DNA of 64,000 bases, taken from contig VFJQ01000054.1 of assembly GCA_009885995.1 (NCBI GenBank), positions 1 through 64,000 on the forward strand. Reading direction: 5' to 3'. Position numbers and translations under genes: made by a program. The notes under the pieces are model-generated. The model saw nothing but the letters and a program-made list of their open reading frames with translations. It ran no database searches and was not told the DNA's origin. The stretch comes from Verrucomicrobiota bacterium (lineage in GTDB: Bacteria > Verrucomicrobiota > Verrucomicrobiia > Chthoniobacterales > Chthoniobacteraceae). The stretch's first letter is position 1, and each line of letters opens with the position of its first letter. Of this stretch, positions 25,498-33,791 are shown one piece after another.

Positions 25498-25653
25498 CTA
25501 CGGCATCTGGCCGGGTGGGCGCGGGGGAGGCGGAGGCGCGCTGCGCCACTCGACGAACCAGCCCACGGCCACGGCAAACCCGAGGACGAAAAGCCCCGCG
25601 ACGATCTTCCACCAGAGCGGTGGAGCATCGCCGCGGGGCGTCGAATCGGGCAC
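25498..25653 (-). CDS. Small single-pass membrane protein, 51 aa
   Basis: A short gene starting at GTG 25653. The sequence reads VPDSTPRGDAPPLWWKIVAG and continues with LFVLGFAVAVGWFVEW, then RSAPPPPPRPPGQMP and a TAG stop. It has a short N-terminal cytosolic or linker part, one strong transmembrane helix (about residues 15-36, flanked by Trp) and a Pro-rich tail. It begins ten bases after the pterin dehydratase stop, on the same strand, so it is likely co-transcribed. The clean helix-plus-tail pattern and tight spacing argue for a real gene. No family is recognised; the role is unknown. Confidence 0.6.
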   Translation of the reverse strand: MPDSTPRGDAPPLWWKIVAGLFVLGFAVAVGWFVEWRSAPPPPPRPPGQMP

Positions 25654-25662
25654 TGGCGCGGG

Positions 25663-25950
25663 TTATTCCTCGACGAGCGTGTCGATCTTCTCGGCCATCT
25701 CGAAGTCGAGATCGGTCAGTCCGCCTTCGGTGTGGGTCGAGAGTTCGACCCGCACTTTGTTGTAGCGGATGTCCATGTTCGGGTGGTGCTCGTCTTCCTC
25801 GGCGATCTCGGCGATTCCGTTGATGAAATCCATCGCCTGAGTGAAGTCCTCGAAATCAAACGTGCGTTCGATGTGCTTCTTCTCGAGATCCCATTCGGGA
25901 AGTTTCTTGAGCCATTCCTTGATATCTTGGTTGTTGAGCAAATCGGCCAT
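25663..25950 (-). CDS. 4a-hydroxytetrahydrobiopterin dehydratase (pterin carbinolamine dehydratase)
   Basis: A small cytosolic enzyme (95 residues) of the PCD/DCoH family that dehydrates 4a-hydroxy-tetrahydropterins. The diagnostic active-site motif is EEDEHHPNMDIRYNKVRVEL, with paired His and the following Pro, preceded by the family pattern ERTFDFEDFTQAMDFINGIA. The C-terminus THTEGGLTDLDFEMAEKIDT is also typical. Bacterial members work with phenylalanine hydroxylase or in molybdopterin-related roles; no hydroxylase gene is nearby, so the partner is unknown. It begins a likely operon with the small membrane protein and possibly rpe. The divergent cysK starts 149 bases away. Confidence 0.92.
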   Translation of the reverse strand: MADLLNNQDIKEWLKKLPEWDLEKKHIERTFDFEDFTQAMDFINGIAEIAEEDEHHPNMDIRYNKVRVELSTHTEGGLTDLDFEMAEKIDTLVEE

Positions 25951-26099
25951 GTGGTGAGTGAGTTGAGGTTTAAGGGCGGCGGGTGGATAGCCACCGCTCG
26001 CGGCATTTCAAACGCAATTTTTCCGATTTACGGCTCCGGGCTGTGGCGCCTACAAAGCCGGTCCCGCTTTTAACCAAACCAAACACCGCACCAAACATC

Positions 26100-27083
26100 A
26101 TGGGCCGCATCTACAACAACATCGTCGAAACCGTCGGACACACCCCGCTGGTCAAACTCAACAAAGTCACCGCAGGCGTGGATGCCACGATCCTGCTCAA
26201 GTGCGAGTTCTTCAATCCGCTCGGCAGTGTGAAGGACCGCATCGGTATGGCAATGATCGACGACGCTGAGCAGCGCGGCGTGCTCACGAAGGACACGGTC
26301 ATCATCGAGCCGACCAGCGGCAACACGGGCATCGCGCTTGCCTTCGTCGCGGCGGCAAAGGGCTACAAACTCATCCTCACCATGCCGGAGACGATGTCGC
26401 TCGAGCGGCGCGTGCTGCTCGCGATGCTCGGCGCGAAGCTCGTCCTCACGCCCGGCAGTGAGGGTATGAAGGGAGCCATCGCCCGCGCGGAGGAACTCGT
26501 CGCGAACACGCCCGGCGCGTGGATGCCGCAGCAGTTCAACAACCCGGCGAATCCTGCGATTCACCGCACGACGACGGCGGAGGAAATTTGGGAAGACACG
26601 GATGGACAGGTCGATGTCGTCGTCGCGGCCGTCGGCACCGGCGGGACGATCACGGGTTGCGTCGAGGTCATCAAGGCGCGCAAGCCGTCCTTCACCGCGA
26701 TCGCGGTGGAGCCGGCGGACTCGCCGGTCATCAACCAGACGCTCAAGGGCGAGCCGGTGAAGCCGGGGCCGCACAAGATCCAGGGCACCGGCGCGGGCTT
26801 CGTGCCGAACAACCTGCACCTCAAGGACGAGGCGGGGAACGCGCAGATCACCGAGTGCGTGAAAGTGACGAACGACGACGCATTCGCGATGGCTCGCCGC
26901 CTCGCGAAGGAGGAGGGCATCCTCGTCGGCATCAGCACGGGCGCGAACGTCGTCGCCGCGATCGAGGTCGCCAAGCGGCCCGAGAACAAAGGCAAGACGA
27001 TCGTCACCATCGCCTGCTCGACCGGCGAGCGTTACCTCTCGACGGCGCTTGCCGCCGACGCGCGCGCCGAGGTCGGCGGCTAA
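26100..27083 (+). CDS. cysK: Cysteine synthase A (O-acetylserine sulfhydrylase)
   Basis: A PLP enzyme making cysteine from O-acetylserine and sulfide. The N-terminus is standard ([20 protein letters not shown]). The PLP lysine is in [17 protein letters not shown], the substrate loop is [20 protein letters not shown], the phosphate-binding loop is [17 protein letters not shown], and the C-terminal [14 protein letters not shown] is conserved. The 327 residues are close to the usual length. The longer open frame upstream of 26100 lacks similarity and was excluded. The following SGNH hydrolase gene starts three bases after the stop. Confidence 0.95.
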   Translation: MGRIYNNIVETVGHTPLVKLNKVTAGVDATILLKCEFFNPLGSVKDRIGMAMIDDAEQRGVLTKDTVIIEPTSGNTGIALAFVAAAKGYKLILTMPETMSLERRVLLAMLGAKLVLTPGSEGMKGAIARAEELVANTPGAWMPQQFNNPANPAIHRTTTAEEIWEDTDGQVDVVVAAVGTGGTITGCVEVIKARKPSFTAIAVEPADSPVINQTLKGEPVKPGPHKIQGTGAGFVPNNLHLKDEAGNAQITECVKVTNDDAFAMARRLAKEEGILVGISTGANVVAAIEVAKRPENKGKTIVTIACSTGERYLSTALAADARAEVGG

Positions 27084-27086
27084 GCC

Positions 27087-28190
27087 GTGACGCTGGACCT
27101 CAGACCTCGCGCTCCACGCTGGCGCACGCGGATCGTCGTCGCGCTGCTCGCCACGGCGCTGGCGCTGGGCGCGGCTGAGTTCCTCACGCGCGTGCTGGGC
27201 CGCGAGAAGGCGATCCTCTTCCCGCGCTACCACAGCGGCGCGACCTACGGGCAGTATGAGCTCCGGCGGCTGCGGCCGAGGACGACGTTTCAGCACACGA
27301 GCATCGATGGTTCGTGGCGGTTCACGACGAATGCGCAGGGCTTTCGCGACACGCGCGACTGGAGCTACGAGCGCACGCCGGATGTCGGGCGCGTGCTCGT
27401 GCTGGGCGATTCGCACACGCAGGGCTTCGAGTGCCGGCAGGACCGCACCTACTCCGCCGTGCTCGAGCGAAAGCTGCGCGCGATCGGCAAGCCGACGGAG
27501 GTTTTCAACTGCGGCGTCTCCGGCTTCGGCACCGCGGAGCAGCTCGCCTTCCTCGAAAACGAAGGGCTAAAATATCGACCCGATGCAGTCGTGCTCGGCT
27601 GGTTCGCCAACGATCTCGACGACAATGTAAAAGCCGGCCTCTTCGCCGTGCGCGACGGCAAGCTTGTGACGGAGAAGTTCAAGCATCAGCCCGGCGTCGC
27701 GATCCTCGATGCGCTCAACCGCTGGGCTCCCCTGCGCTGGCTGAGCGAACACTCGTATTTCTACTCGCTGCTCTTCAACCGCGTCTGGGAGTGGCGCAAA
27801 GGCCTGCTCACCCGCGAGGCGCACGCGACGGCGGCGGAATTCGCGAAGGCCGCGCCGACGCCGGATGCGGCAGTCGCGACATACCAGAGCGTGCTCGCGA
27901 TCGAGCTCGTCGAACGGATGGGAGCCTCATGCCGCCAGGCCGGCGTGCGCTTCATCATCGCGGAGATCCCCGCCTTCAAAGCCATCGACGACTACGACCG
28001 GGCGCCGGCTGCCGAGCTGCTCCCGAAGTTTCGCGAGCACTGCGACGCGCTGCTCGCGTGCGACGAATGGCTCGGCACGTATCGCGGCGTGGCGGACATC
28101 TTCGTCGCCCACGGCCAACAGCACATCTCCGAGACGGCGCACCTGCTCCTCGGCGTCGCGCTCGCGGAAAAGCTCGCCGCGTCGCGCTAG
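27087..28190 (+). CDS. Membrane-anchored SGNH/GDSL hydrolase
   Basis: It starts at GTG 27087 with an N-terminal membrane helix (RIVVALLATALALGAAEFLT), so the 340-residue domain probably faces the periplasm. SGNH blocks: GRVLVLGDSHTQGFECRQ (nucleophile Ser in GDSH), NCGVSGFGTAEQLA (Gly block), VVLGWFANDLDDNVK (Asn block) and VAHGQQHISETAH (catalytic His at the C-terminus). Members with this layout often de-esterify or acetylate surface polysaccharides. It lies next to a polysaccharide/exosortase locus, so a role in modifying that polymer is likely but inferred. It ends overlapping the convergent EpsI-like gene by four bases and starts three bases after cysK. Confidence 0.83.
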   Translation: MTLDLRPRAPRWRTRIVVALLATALALGAAEFLTRVLGREKAILFPRYHSGATYGQYELRRLRPRTTFQHTSIDGSWRFTTNAQGFRDTRDWSYERTPDVGRVLVLGDSHTQGFECRQDRTYSAVLERKLRAIGKPTEVFNCGVSGFGTAEQLAFLENEGLKYRPDAVVLGWFANDLDDNVKAGLFAVRDGKLVTEKFKHQPGVAILDALNRWAPLRWLSEHSYFYSLLFNRVWEWRKGLLTREAHATAAEFAKAAPTPDAAVATYQSVLAIELVERMGASCRQAGVRFIIAEIPAFKAIDDYDRAPAAELLPKFREHCDALLACDEWLGTYRGVADIFVAHGQQHISETAHLLLGVALAEKLAASR

Positions 28191-28876
28191 CGATACCGCA
28201 CGGCGTCCTTGTGAAGCTTCGGCGCGAGATCGCGGATGAAGCCGGTCAGCATTTCGTCCACCGCCTTCTCGTCGCGACCGAACCGACTCTTCCCGGCGGT
28301 GATATTTGCCGAGACCATCATCATCGCCCAGCGCTGCACGTAGCCGCCGCTGATCCGGTCGAGCGTGTCGATCCAGACGCGGTCGGTGTGCGACGCTGTC
28401 AGCCTGCTGCTGCCCGCGAACCAGTAGTAACAAACGTTGTCCACCGTCAGGATCGAGCCATCGGGCAGCGTCTCGGTGCGGCGATTTTTCAGCTTCGTCG
28501 CCGGCATCACGCCGCGGCCTGGCACCTCGACGAATCGCGTGCCGCTCGGCACGCACGCCCAGCCCTGCGCATTCAGGCAGCGCTCGGGGCGGTGGATGCT
28601 CGTCATCATGTCTTCGCCCGCGAGCACCACGGACGCGAGGATCACGTCGCCGCGTCCGTTGGTGTATTGCTTGCGGGCGAATTCCGTCCCCGGGCCGAGC
28701 ACATCGCGCTCGTGCTGCGTCACCGCGGCGTCGCGCCCCCACCATTCGCCGAGGCCCTCGGGCAGGCTGAGATCGATGCCGAGCGGCATGAAGCCGAGCA
28801 CCTTCGGCAGGAAATAAACGCTGCCCAGCCCACCGAGCAGCACCGCGAGCAGGATCGCGAGCCGGCTAGTAGTCAT
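28187..28876 (-). CDS. Exosortase-associated EpsI family protein
   Basis: 229 residues with one N-terminal membrane segment (LAILLAVLLGGLGSVYFLP) and a periplasmic domain of the EpsI/DUF3485 type. The family hallmark is the block ending in IHRPERCLNAQGWACV, where an Arg-Pro-Glu-Arg-Cys follows the conserved HxP; the downstream NVCYYWFAGSSRLTASHTDR is also typical. EpsI-like proteins are found beside or fused to exosortases in exopolysaccharide loci and are thought to assist them, though the chemistry is unproven. Its start overlaps the exosortase stop by 11 bases. Confidence 0.85.
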   Translation of the reverse strand: MTTSRLAILLAVLLGGLGSVYFLPKVLGFMPLGIDLSLPEGLGEWWGRDAAVTQHERDVLGPGTEFARKQYTNGRGDVILASVVLAGEDMMTSIHRPERCLNAQGWACVPSGTRFVEVPGRGVMPATKLKNRRTETLPDGSILTVDNVCYYWFAGSSRLTASHTDRVWIDTLDRISGGYVQRWAMMMVSANITAGKSRFGRDEKAVDEMLTGFIRDLAPKLHKDAVRYR

Positions 28877-29912
28877 ACGAGATCGGGTTGGAAGGCGACG
28901 CCGGCTTGCCCTCGGGCGCCGCGCTCGGCTCGGCAGGCGCGGGGGCCGGCTTCGTCACGCGCGCGGTGAACTTCGACACATCGATGCTGAGCAGCTCGTG
29001 GAAGCCCACCATCGCGCCGACCGCGATCGGAATCGTGATGATGAAGCCCGAGATATCGTGCCACGGCCCGGTGCCGACTTCCTGGCCGAACAATTTCGAG
29101 ACGAGCACGATCGTGAAGACGCGCACGATATTGCCGAGCACCGTGAACGGAAGCGTCATCGCGAAGATCGCCGCCTTCTTCCACAGCGCGCGCTCGTTGA
29201 AGTGCGCGTAGAGCAGGCTGAGCATCGTCATTGCGATGAGCGAGCGGATGCCCGAGCAGCCGCCGGCGACCTGGCATTGGAAGCTGCGATCCTTGGCGAT
29301 CAGGTTCACGCCGTCGCGATCGACGCCGATGCCGACGAGGTTTGAAACGCCCGTCACTACGCTGGCGACCAGCCGCTGGAGCGGCTCGGTGTGCCCGAGG
29401 ATGAACCCGATCGGCACCATGAACAGCAGCAGCAGGCACGGGAACGATGCGATGCGTGCCGCCGGCCAGCCCCACAAAAACCACACGCAACCGACGAAGA
29501 GCACCGGCAGCGCCACGAGCGCGTAACGCGCCTGCTGCGCGCGGGCCGCGATCACAAAGATGGCGATGCCGACGAGCAGCGGGATGAGCCCGACCCACGA
29601 CGAACGCTTCACCGCCGCGGCGAATTCCCGCCGCTGCAACCACGCTACGAACATCGCGCCCGGCAGGATCAGCGGCCCGTGTTCGAGATCGTTGCCCTCA
29701 TTCCACGCCTCGCGCGCCCACTTCCAAAACGAGTGCGAAGGCAGCGGCTCATAGACCGCGTAGAACCACGCGAGCGTGCCCGCCAGCGCCACGAGCATCG
29801 CCGCGTCGAGCGGGTTTGCCGCGCACCAGCGGCGCAGGCGCCGCAGTCCATCGAGCATCGTTTCCGGTGCGCTCGATGTAGCATTTTCTATGGATGAAGC
29901 CGGGGTGCTCAT
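28866..29912 (-). CDS. Exosortase (transpeptidase-like membrane enzyme)
   Basis: A multi-pass membrane protein of the exosortase/archaeosortase family, thought to cleave C-terminal sorting signals (PEP-CTERM type) and anchor or release exported proteins. About eight to ten hydrophobic segments are visible. The three catalytic residues are in place: Cys in QVAGGCSGIRSLIAMTMLSL, Arg in FTVLGNIVRVFTIVLVSKLF and His in GPWHDISGFIITIPIAVGA. The C-terminus is an Ala/Pro/Glu-rich tail. The ATG at 29912 was preferred; a GTG three codons upstream (29921) is possible. The subtype (XrtA, D, U and so on) cannot be assigned from sequence alone. Divergent from the GT9 gene. Confidence 0.88.
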   Translation of the reverse strand: MSTPASSIENATSSAPETMLDGLRRLRRWCAANPLDAAMLVALAGTLAWFYAVYEPLPSHSFWKWAREAWNEGNDLEHGPLILPGAMFVAWLQRREFAAAVKRSSWVGLIPLLVGIAIFVIAARAQQARYALVALPVLFVGCVWFLWGWPAARIASFPCLLLLFMVPIGFILGHTEPLQRLVASVVTGVSNLVGIGVDRDGVNLIAKDRSFQCQVAGGCSGIRSLIAMTMLSLLYAHFNERALWKKAAIFAMTLPFTVLGNIVRVFTIVLVSKLFGQEVGTGPWHDISGFIITIPIAVGAMVGFHELLSIDVSKFTARVTKPAPAPAEPSAAPEGKPASPSNPISYDY

Positions 29913-30000
29913 CGCCGGCACCGTAGCGCGATCGTTCTCGCTTCAAAGCCGCAGTTTTGCGTTTCCCCCGTCGTCGCCTGCGGCAATCCTCCGCACGCGC

Positions 30001-31062
30001 GTGTCCACTGCTTCCCGCCCGAAACTTCTAGTCCTTGAGTTCTGGGGTCTCGGCGACCTCACCTTTTCCACGCCCGTGCTGCGCGCCGCCGTCGAGCGCT
30101 ACGACGTCACGCTCGTGGGAAAAGCGCATGCGCGCCCGCTGCTCGCGCCGACCTTTCCACAGATCGAATTCCTCGCCTACGACGCGCCGTGGTCCGCCTA
30201 TCGCGACAAATACCGGCTCTGGCGCTGGAACTGGCGTGACCTGCTCGTGCTGCTCGCGCGCTTGCGCGGACGGCGCTTCGATGTCGCGCTCTCCGTCCGC
30301 AACGATCCGCGTGATCACCTCTTCCTCCTCCTCACCGGCGCGCACCGGCGCTACGGTTTTCCCCGGCGTGGCAGCAGCGCCTTCCTCACCTGCCCGCTGC
30401 TTCGCTTGCGCGAAAAGCAGCACAAGGTCGAGGACTGGCGTGACATCGGTCGTGCGCTCGACCTGCCCGGTATGGACGCCGCCGGGCCGGCGCTCGACCA
30501 CGCGCGCTACCGCTCCGCGCAGGGCGACGCGCTTTTTTCCCGGATCGATAAGCCCGTCGTCTGCCTGCACCCCGGCGCGCGCATCCCCGTGCGGCGCTGG
30601 CCGGAGAAATACTTCGCGCACATCGTCGAGCGGCTGCGCGCCGAGTTCGACTTTCACCTCGTGCTCATCCCCGATCCCGACGGCTACGGCAGCGGGCTCT
30701 CGCCGCTGGCCGACAGCGTCCTTCCGGACCTCGACGTGACCGAACTCGTGGACGTGATCGGTCGCGCCGAGCTGCTGCTCTGCAACGACAGCGGCCCCGG
30801 CCACATCGCCGCGAGCTGTGGTCGGCCGGCCATCGTCGTCTTCGGGCCGACCGATCCGGATTGGTTCCGCCCGTGGGGCGAGCAGCATCATCTCATCATC
30901 CGCGACATCTGCCCGTGGAGGCCGTGCTTCGACTACTGCAAATTCCCCGAGCCCTATTGCCTCACGAAGATCGCGCCCGAGCGTGCGTGGCCGGAGATCC
31001 GCGACCACGTGCGCAGCTTGATCGAGCAGGGGAAAGTCGCGCGCACCATGTTGAAACGATGA
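30001..31062 (+). CDS. Glycosyltransferase family 9 (heptosyltransferase-like)
   Basis: A GT-B fold enzyme related to ADP-heptose:LPS heptosyltransferases. The N-terminal Rossmann half is PKLLVLEFWGLGDLTFSTPV, and the donor-binding half contains VVCLHPGARIPVRRWPEKYF, LLLCNDSGPGHIAASCGRPA and VFGPTDPDWFRPWG, the classical GT9 signature region. The Cys-rich C-terminus (CPWRPCFDYCKFPEPYCL) is a variation seen in many members. The start is the GTG at 30001; sequence before it shows no similarity. Its stop overlaps the following GT2 gene by four bases (ATGA). The acceptor is unknown; context points to a surface glycan. Confidence 0.87.
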   Translation: MSTASRPKLLVLEFWGLGDLTFSTPVLRAAVERYDVTLVGKAHARPLLAPTFPQIEFLAYDAPWSAYRDKYRLWRWNWRDLLVLLARLRGRRFDVALSVRNDPRDHLFLLLTGAHRRYGFPRRGSSAFLTCPLLRLREKQHKVEDWRDIGRALDLPGMDAAGPALDHARYRSAQGDALFSRIDKPVVCLHPGARIPVRRWPEKYFAHIVERLRAEFDFHLVLIPDPDGYGSGLSPLADSVLPDLDVTELVDVIGRAELLLCNDSGPGHIAASCGRPAIVVFGPTDPDWFRPWGEQHHLIIRDICPWRPCFDYCKFPEPYCLTKIAPERAWPEIRDHVRSLIEQGKVARTMLKR

Positions 31063-31982
31063 GCCCTCGCATCGTCGCCGTCGTCGCCACGCATCGCCGC
31101 CCGCGCGAACTCGCGCGCCTGCTCGCCTCGCTGGATGGCGTTGAGAGCGTCGTCGTGTGCGACAACTCCGCGAGTGACGAAGTGCGCGCCGTCGTCGAAA
31201 GCGCGCCGCTCTCCGCGCACTATCTCGAGCCCGGGACGAATCTCGGCTGCGGCGGCGGCCTTCGCCTCGCGGAGGAACACGCGTGGAAAATCACCGGCGG
31301 TAATTTCACCCACCTGCTCGTGCTCGACGATGACGCCGTGCTCCAGCCCGGCACCGTCGCGCAGCTCGCCGAGATGCTCGATCGCGAGCACGCGGACGCC
31401 GCATATCCGCTCGTGCTCGGGCCGGATGGCTGCGTGGGCTGGGCGCCTGGTTTAAAGGATCGCGCGCTGCGCCGGCTGGAGCGCGAGCGGCTGACGCCGG
31501 ACGAATATCGCACTCGGCTCGGCGCCACGGTCGTCGAGTTTGCGTGGGCGCAGGGCATCTGCCTGCTCGTCCGCCGCGCGGCGGTGGAGGCCGCTGGATT
31601 TCACCGCACCGATTTCTGGGTGCGCGGCGAAGACCTCGACTTCAGCCTGCGCCTCACCGCACGTGGCCGCGGGGTCTTCCTCCCGGCGGTGGAAGTGCAG
31701 CATCTCCCGCCCGGCTCGACCGCGCCCGCCGACCAGCGCGCCGAGTTTTTGCGCCACGCGGCCATGGTGCAAAACATCGCCTGCCTCGCGCTGCGCGAGC
31801 CGCACGGCGCGACGATCCGCGGCTCCATCGCGGGCGCGAGCCTGCGCTTCGTGCGCACGTGGGGGGTGCGCGCGTGCCCGGACCTGCTCTGCGCGTTGTG
31901 GCGCGGCGCCCGCGGCGAGCCCGCGGGCGCAGGCGCGGGCCGCACGTTTCGCCAGCGCTTCGACGAACTCACCGCCCGCTGA
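31059..31982 (+). CDS. Glycosyltransferase family 2
   Basis: An inverting GT-A glycosyltransferase of 307 residues. The nucleotide-binding start is IVAVVATHRRPRELARLLAS, the metal-binding DxD is HLLVLDDDAVLQPGTVA, and the acceptor-site ED is FWVRGEDLDFSLRLTARG. NLGCGGGLRLAEEH resembles galactofuranosyl or rhamnosyl transferases of the GlfT2/RfbF kind, so the sugar may be rhamnose or galactofuranose; this is a guess from pattern. It overlaps the GT9 gene by four bases and is followed two bases later by wecG/tagA. Confidence 0.85.
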   Translation: MSPRIVAVVATHRRPRELARLLASLDGVESVVVCDNSASDEVRAVVESAPLSAHYLEPGTNLGCGGGLRLAEEHAWKITGGNFTHLLVLDDDAVLQPGTVAQLAEMLDREHADAAYPLVLGPDGCVGWAPGLKDRALRRLERERLTPDEYRTRLGATVVEFAWAQGICLLVRRAAVEAAGFHRTDFWVRGEDLDFSLRLTARGRGVFLPAVEVQHLPPGSTAPADQRAEFLRHAAMVQNIACLALREPHGATIRGSIAGASLRFVRTWGVRACPDLLCALWRGARGEPAGAGAGRTFRQRFDELTAR

Positions 31983-31984
31983 TC

Positions 31985-32755
31985 ATGCCCGATATCCCGC
32001 GCTTCAACGTCCTCGGCGTCTCACTCTGCGCGATGAATCTGCGCATCGCGACCGCTGCCGTGCTCGAGGCCGTCCGCCTGCGGCGCAAAGGCTTCGTGTG
32101 CGTGACGGGCGTCCACGGCGTGAGCGAGGCGCAGAACGATCCCGCCTTCCGCCGCATTCTCAACGCCGCCTTCCTCAACACGACCGACGGCATGCCGCTC
32201 GTGTGGCTCGGTCGGCACCACGTCAGCAGCGAAGTGGAGCGCGTGTATGGCCCAGACCTCATGCTCGAACTCTTCGCCGCCACGCAGCGCGGCGAGGCGA
32301 CGCATTTCCTCTACGGCGGCGCGGCGGGCGTGGCCGATGAGTTGAAGGAGAAGCTCGAAGCGCGGTTCCCCGGTGTGCGCATCGTCGGCACGTTCACGCC
32401 GCCCTTTCGACCGCTCGACAGCGCGGAGGAGTCGGCGCTGATCGATCTCGTGCGGGAGCGAAAGCCGGACCTGATGTGGATCGGCCTGAGCACGCCGAAG
32501 CAGGAGCGCTTCATGGCCGAGTATCTGGCGAAGCTCGACACGACCGTGATGCTCGGAGTCGGCGCGGCGTTCGACTTCCACTCCGGCCGCGTGCGTCAGG
32601 CTCCGCGCTGGATTCAGCGCTCGGGATTCGAGTGGCTCTACCGCTTGTGCTCGGACCCGCGCCGACTCGCTCGGCGCTACCTCGTGAACAATCCGCTCTT
32701 CGCCTGGCGCATCGCCGGGCAACTCCTCGGGCTGCGGCAGTATCCGCTTGAATGA
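31985..32755 (+). CDS. WecG/TagA/CpsF family glycosyltransferase (GT26)
   Basis: Transfers a sugar (often N-acetylmannosamine uronate or similar) to a lipid-linked sugar in polymer synthesis. The 256 residues show the family pattern: the start RFNVLGVSLCAMNLRIATAA, then VCVTGVHGVSEAQNDPAF, NTTDGMPLVWLGR (the catalytic-type Asp), HFLYGGAAGVADELKEKL, LMWIGLSTPKQERFMAEYLA and VGAAFDFHSGRVRQAPRWIQ. Length and motif order are typical. It lies two bases after the GT2 stop and 40 bases before the epimerase, so it is probably part of one polysaccharide operon beginning at the GT9 gene. Confidence 0.88.
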   Translation: MPDIPRFNVLGVSLCAMNLRIATAAVLEAVRLRRKGFVCVTGVHGVSEAQNDPAFRRILNAAFLNTTDGMPLVWLGRHHVSSEVERVYGPDLMLELFAATQRGEATHFLYGGAAGVADELKEKLEARFPGVRIVGTFTPPFRPLDSAEESALIDLVRERKPDLMWIGLSTPKQERFMAEYLAKLDTTVMLGVGAAFDFHSGRVRQAPRWIQRSGFEWLYRLCSDPRRLARRYLVNNPLFAWRIAGQLLGLRQYPLE

Positions 32756-32795
32756 CGCAAGCCGCCGCGGAGAGTCGGCGCCTTTTCCTCCAATC

Positions 32796-33791
32796 ATGAA
32801 CCAACGCATTCTCGTCTGCGGCGCCGGTGGATTCATCGGCGGCCATCTCATCGCCGACCTGCGCCGGCAGGGATTCACCCAACTCCGCGCCGTCGATCAA
32901 AAGCCGTTCGGCGATTGGTATCAGCGCTTCGACGACGTGGAGAGTCTCCAGCTCGATCTCTCGCGGCTCGATGCGTGCGAGCGCGCGGTCGAGGGCTGCG
33001 ATGTCGTTTACAACCTCGCCGCCGACATGGGCGGCATGGGCTTCATCGAGCTGAACAAGGCGCTGTGCATGCTCAGCGTGCTCATCAATACGCACCTGCT
33101 CATGGCCGCGCGGAAGCACGGGGCGCAGCGGTTCTTCTTCTCGTCGAGCGCGTGTGTCTATAATGCAGACAAGCAGCGCGACCCGAACGTGACCGCGCTC
33201 AAGGAAGCCGATGCGTATCCCGCGATGCCCGAGGACGGCTACGGCTGGGAGAAGCTTTTCAGCGAGCGCATGTGCCGGCATTTCCGCGAGGACTTCGGCA
33301 TCCAGGCGCGCGTCGCGCGATACCACAACGTCTATGGGCCGCACGGCACTTACGATGGCGGTCGTGAGAAGGCGCCCGCGGCGATCTGCCGGAAAGTCAT
33401 CGCTGCGAAACTCAGCGGGAAACACGAGATCGAGATCTGGGGCGACGGGCAGCAGACGCGTAGCTTCATGTTCATCGACGACTGCTTGCACGGCACGCAG
33501 ATGCTGACGAACAGCGACTTCACCGACCCGCTGAACATCGGCAGCAACGAGCTCGTCTCGATCAACCAGCTCGTCGATCTCGTCGAGGACATCGCCGGCG
33601 TGAAGCTCAAGCGCAGCTACAACCTGAGCGCGCCGAAAGGCGTGAATGGGCGCAACTCGGATAACACGCTCATCAAGGAAGTCTTCGGCTGGGAGCCCGG
33701 CACGCGGCTGCGCGACGGGCTCGAAATCACCTACCGTTGGATCCACGACGAGATGACGCGCGGCGGCGTGAGCGTGGTGAATCGCGCCTAA
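32796..33791 (+). CDS. GDP-mannose 3,5-epimerase-like NAD-dependent sugar epimerase
   Basis: An extended SDR enzyme of 331 residues. The NAD-binding start is ILVCGAGGFIGGHLIADLRR. The signature segments match plant and bacterial GDP-mannose 3,5-epimerases: YNLAADMGGMGFIELNKALC, SSSACVYNADKQRD (active-site Cys), the YxxxK-like GYGWEKLFSERM, RYHNVYGPHGTYDGGREKAP and EIWGDGQQTRSFMFIDDCLH. The C-terminal NGRNSDNTLIKEVFGWEPG is also conserved. Such enzymes convert GDP-D-mannose to GDP-L-galactose or GDP-L-gulose. Its place among glycosyltransferases suggests it supplies an L-sugar to the polymer. The ATG at 32796 was chosen over one 48 bases upstream. It converges with a GT2 gene, overlapping by four bases. 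Confidence 0.82.
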   Translation: MNQRILVCGAGGFIGGHLIADLRRQGFTQLRAVDQKPFGDWYQRFDDVESLQLDLSRLDACERAVEGCDVVYNLAADMGGMGFIELNKALCMLSVLINTHLLMAARKHGAQRFFFSSSACVYNADKQRDPNVTALKEADAYPAMPEDGYGWEKLFSERMCRHFREDFGIQARVARYHNVYGPHGTYDGGREKAPAAICRKVIAAKLSGKHEIEIWGDGQQTRSFMFIDDCLHGTQMLTNSDFTDPLNIGSNELVSINQLVDLVEDIAGVKLKRSYNLSAPKGVNGRNSDNTLIKEVFGWEPGTRLRDGLEITYRWIHDEMTRGGVSVVNRA

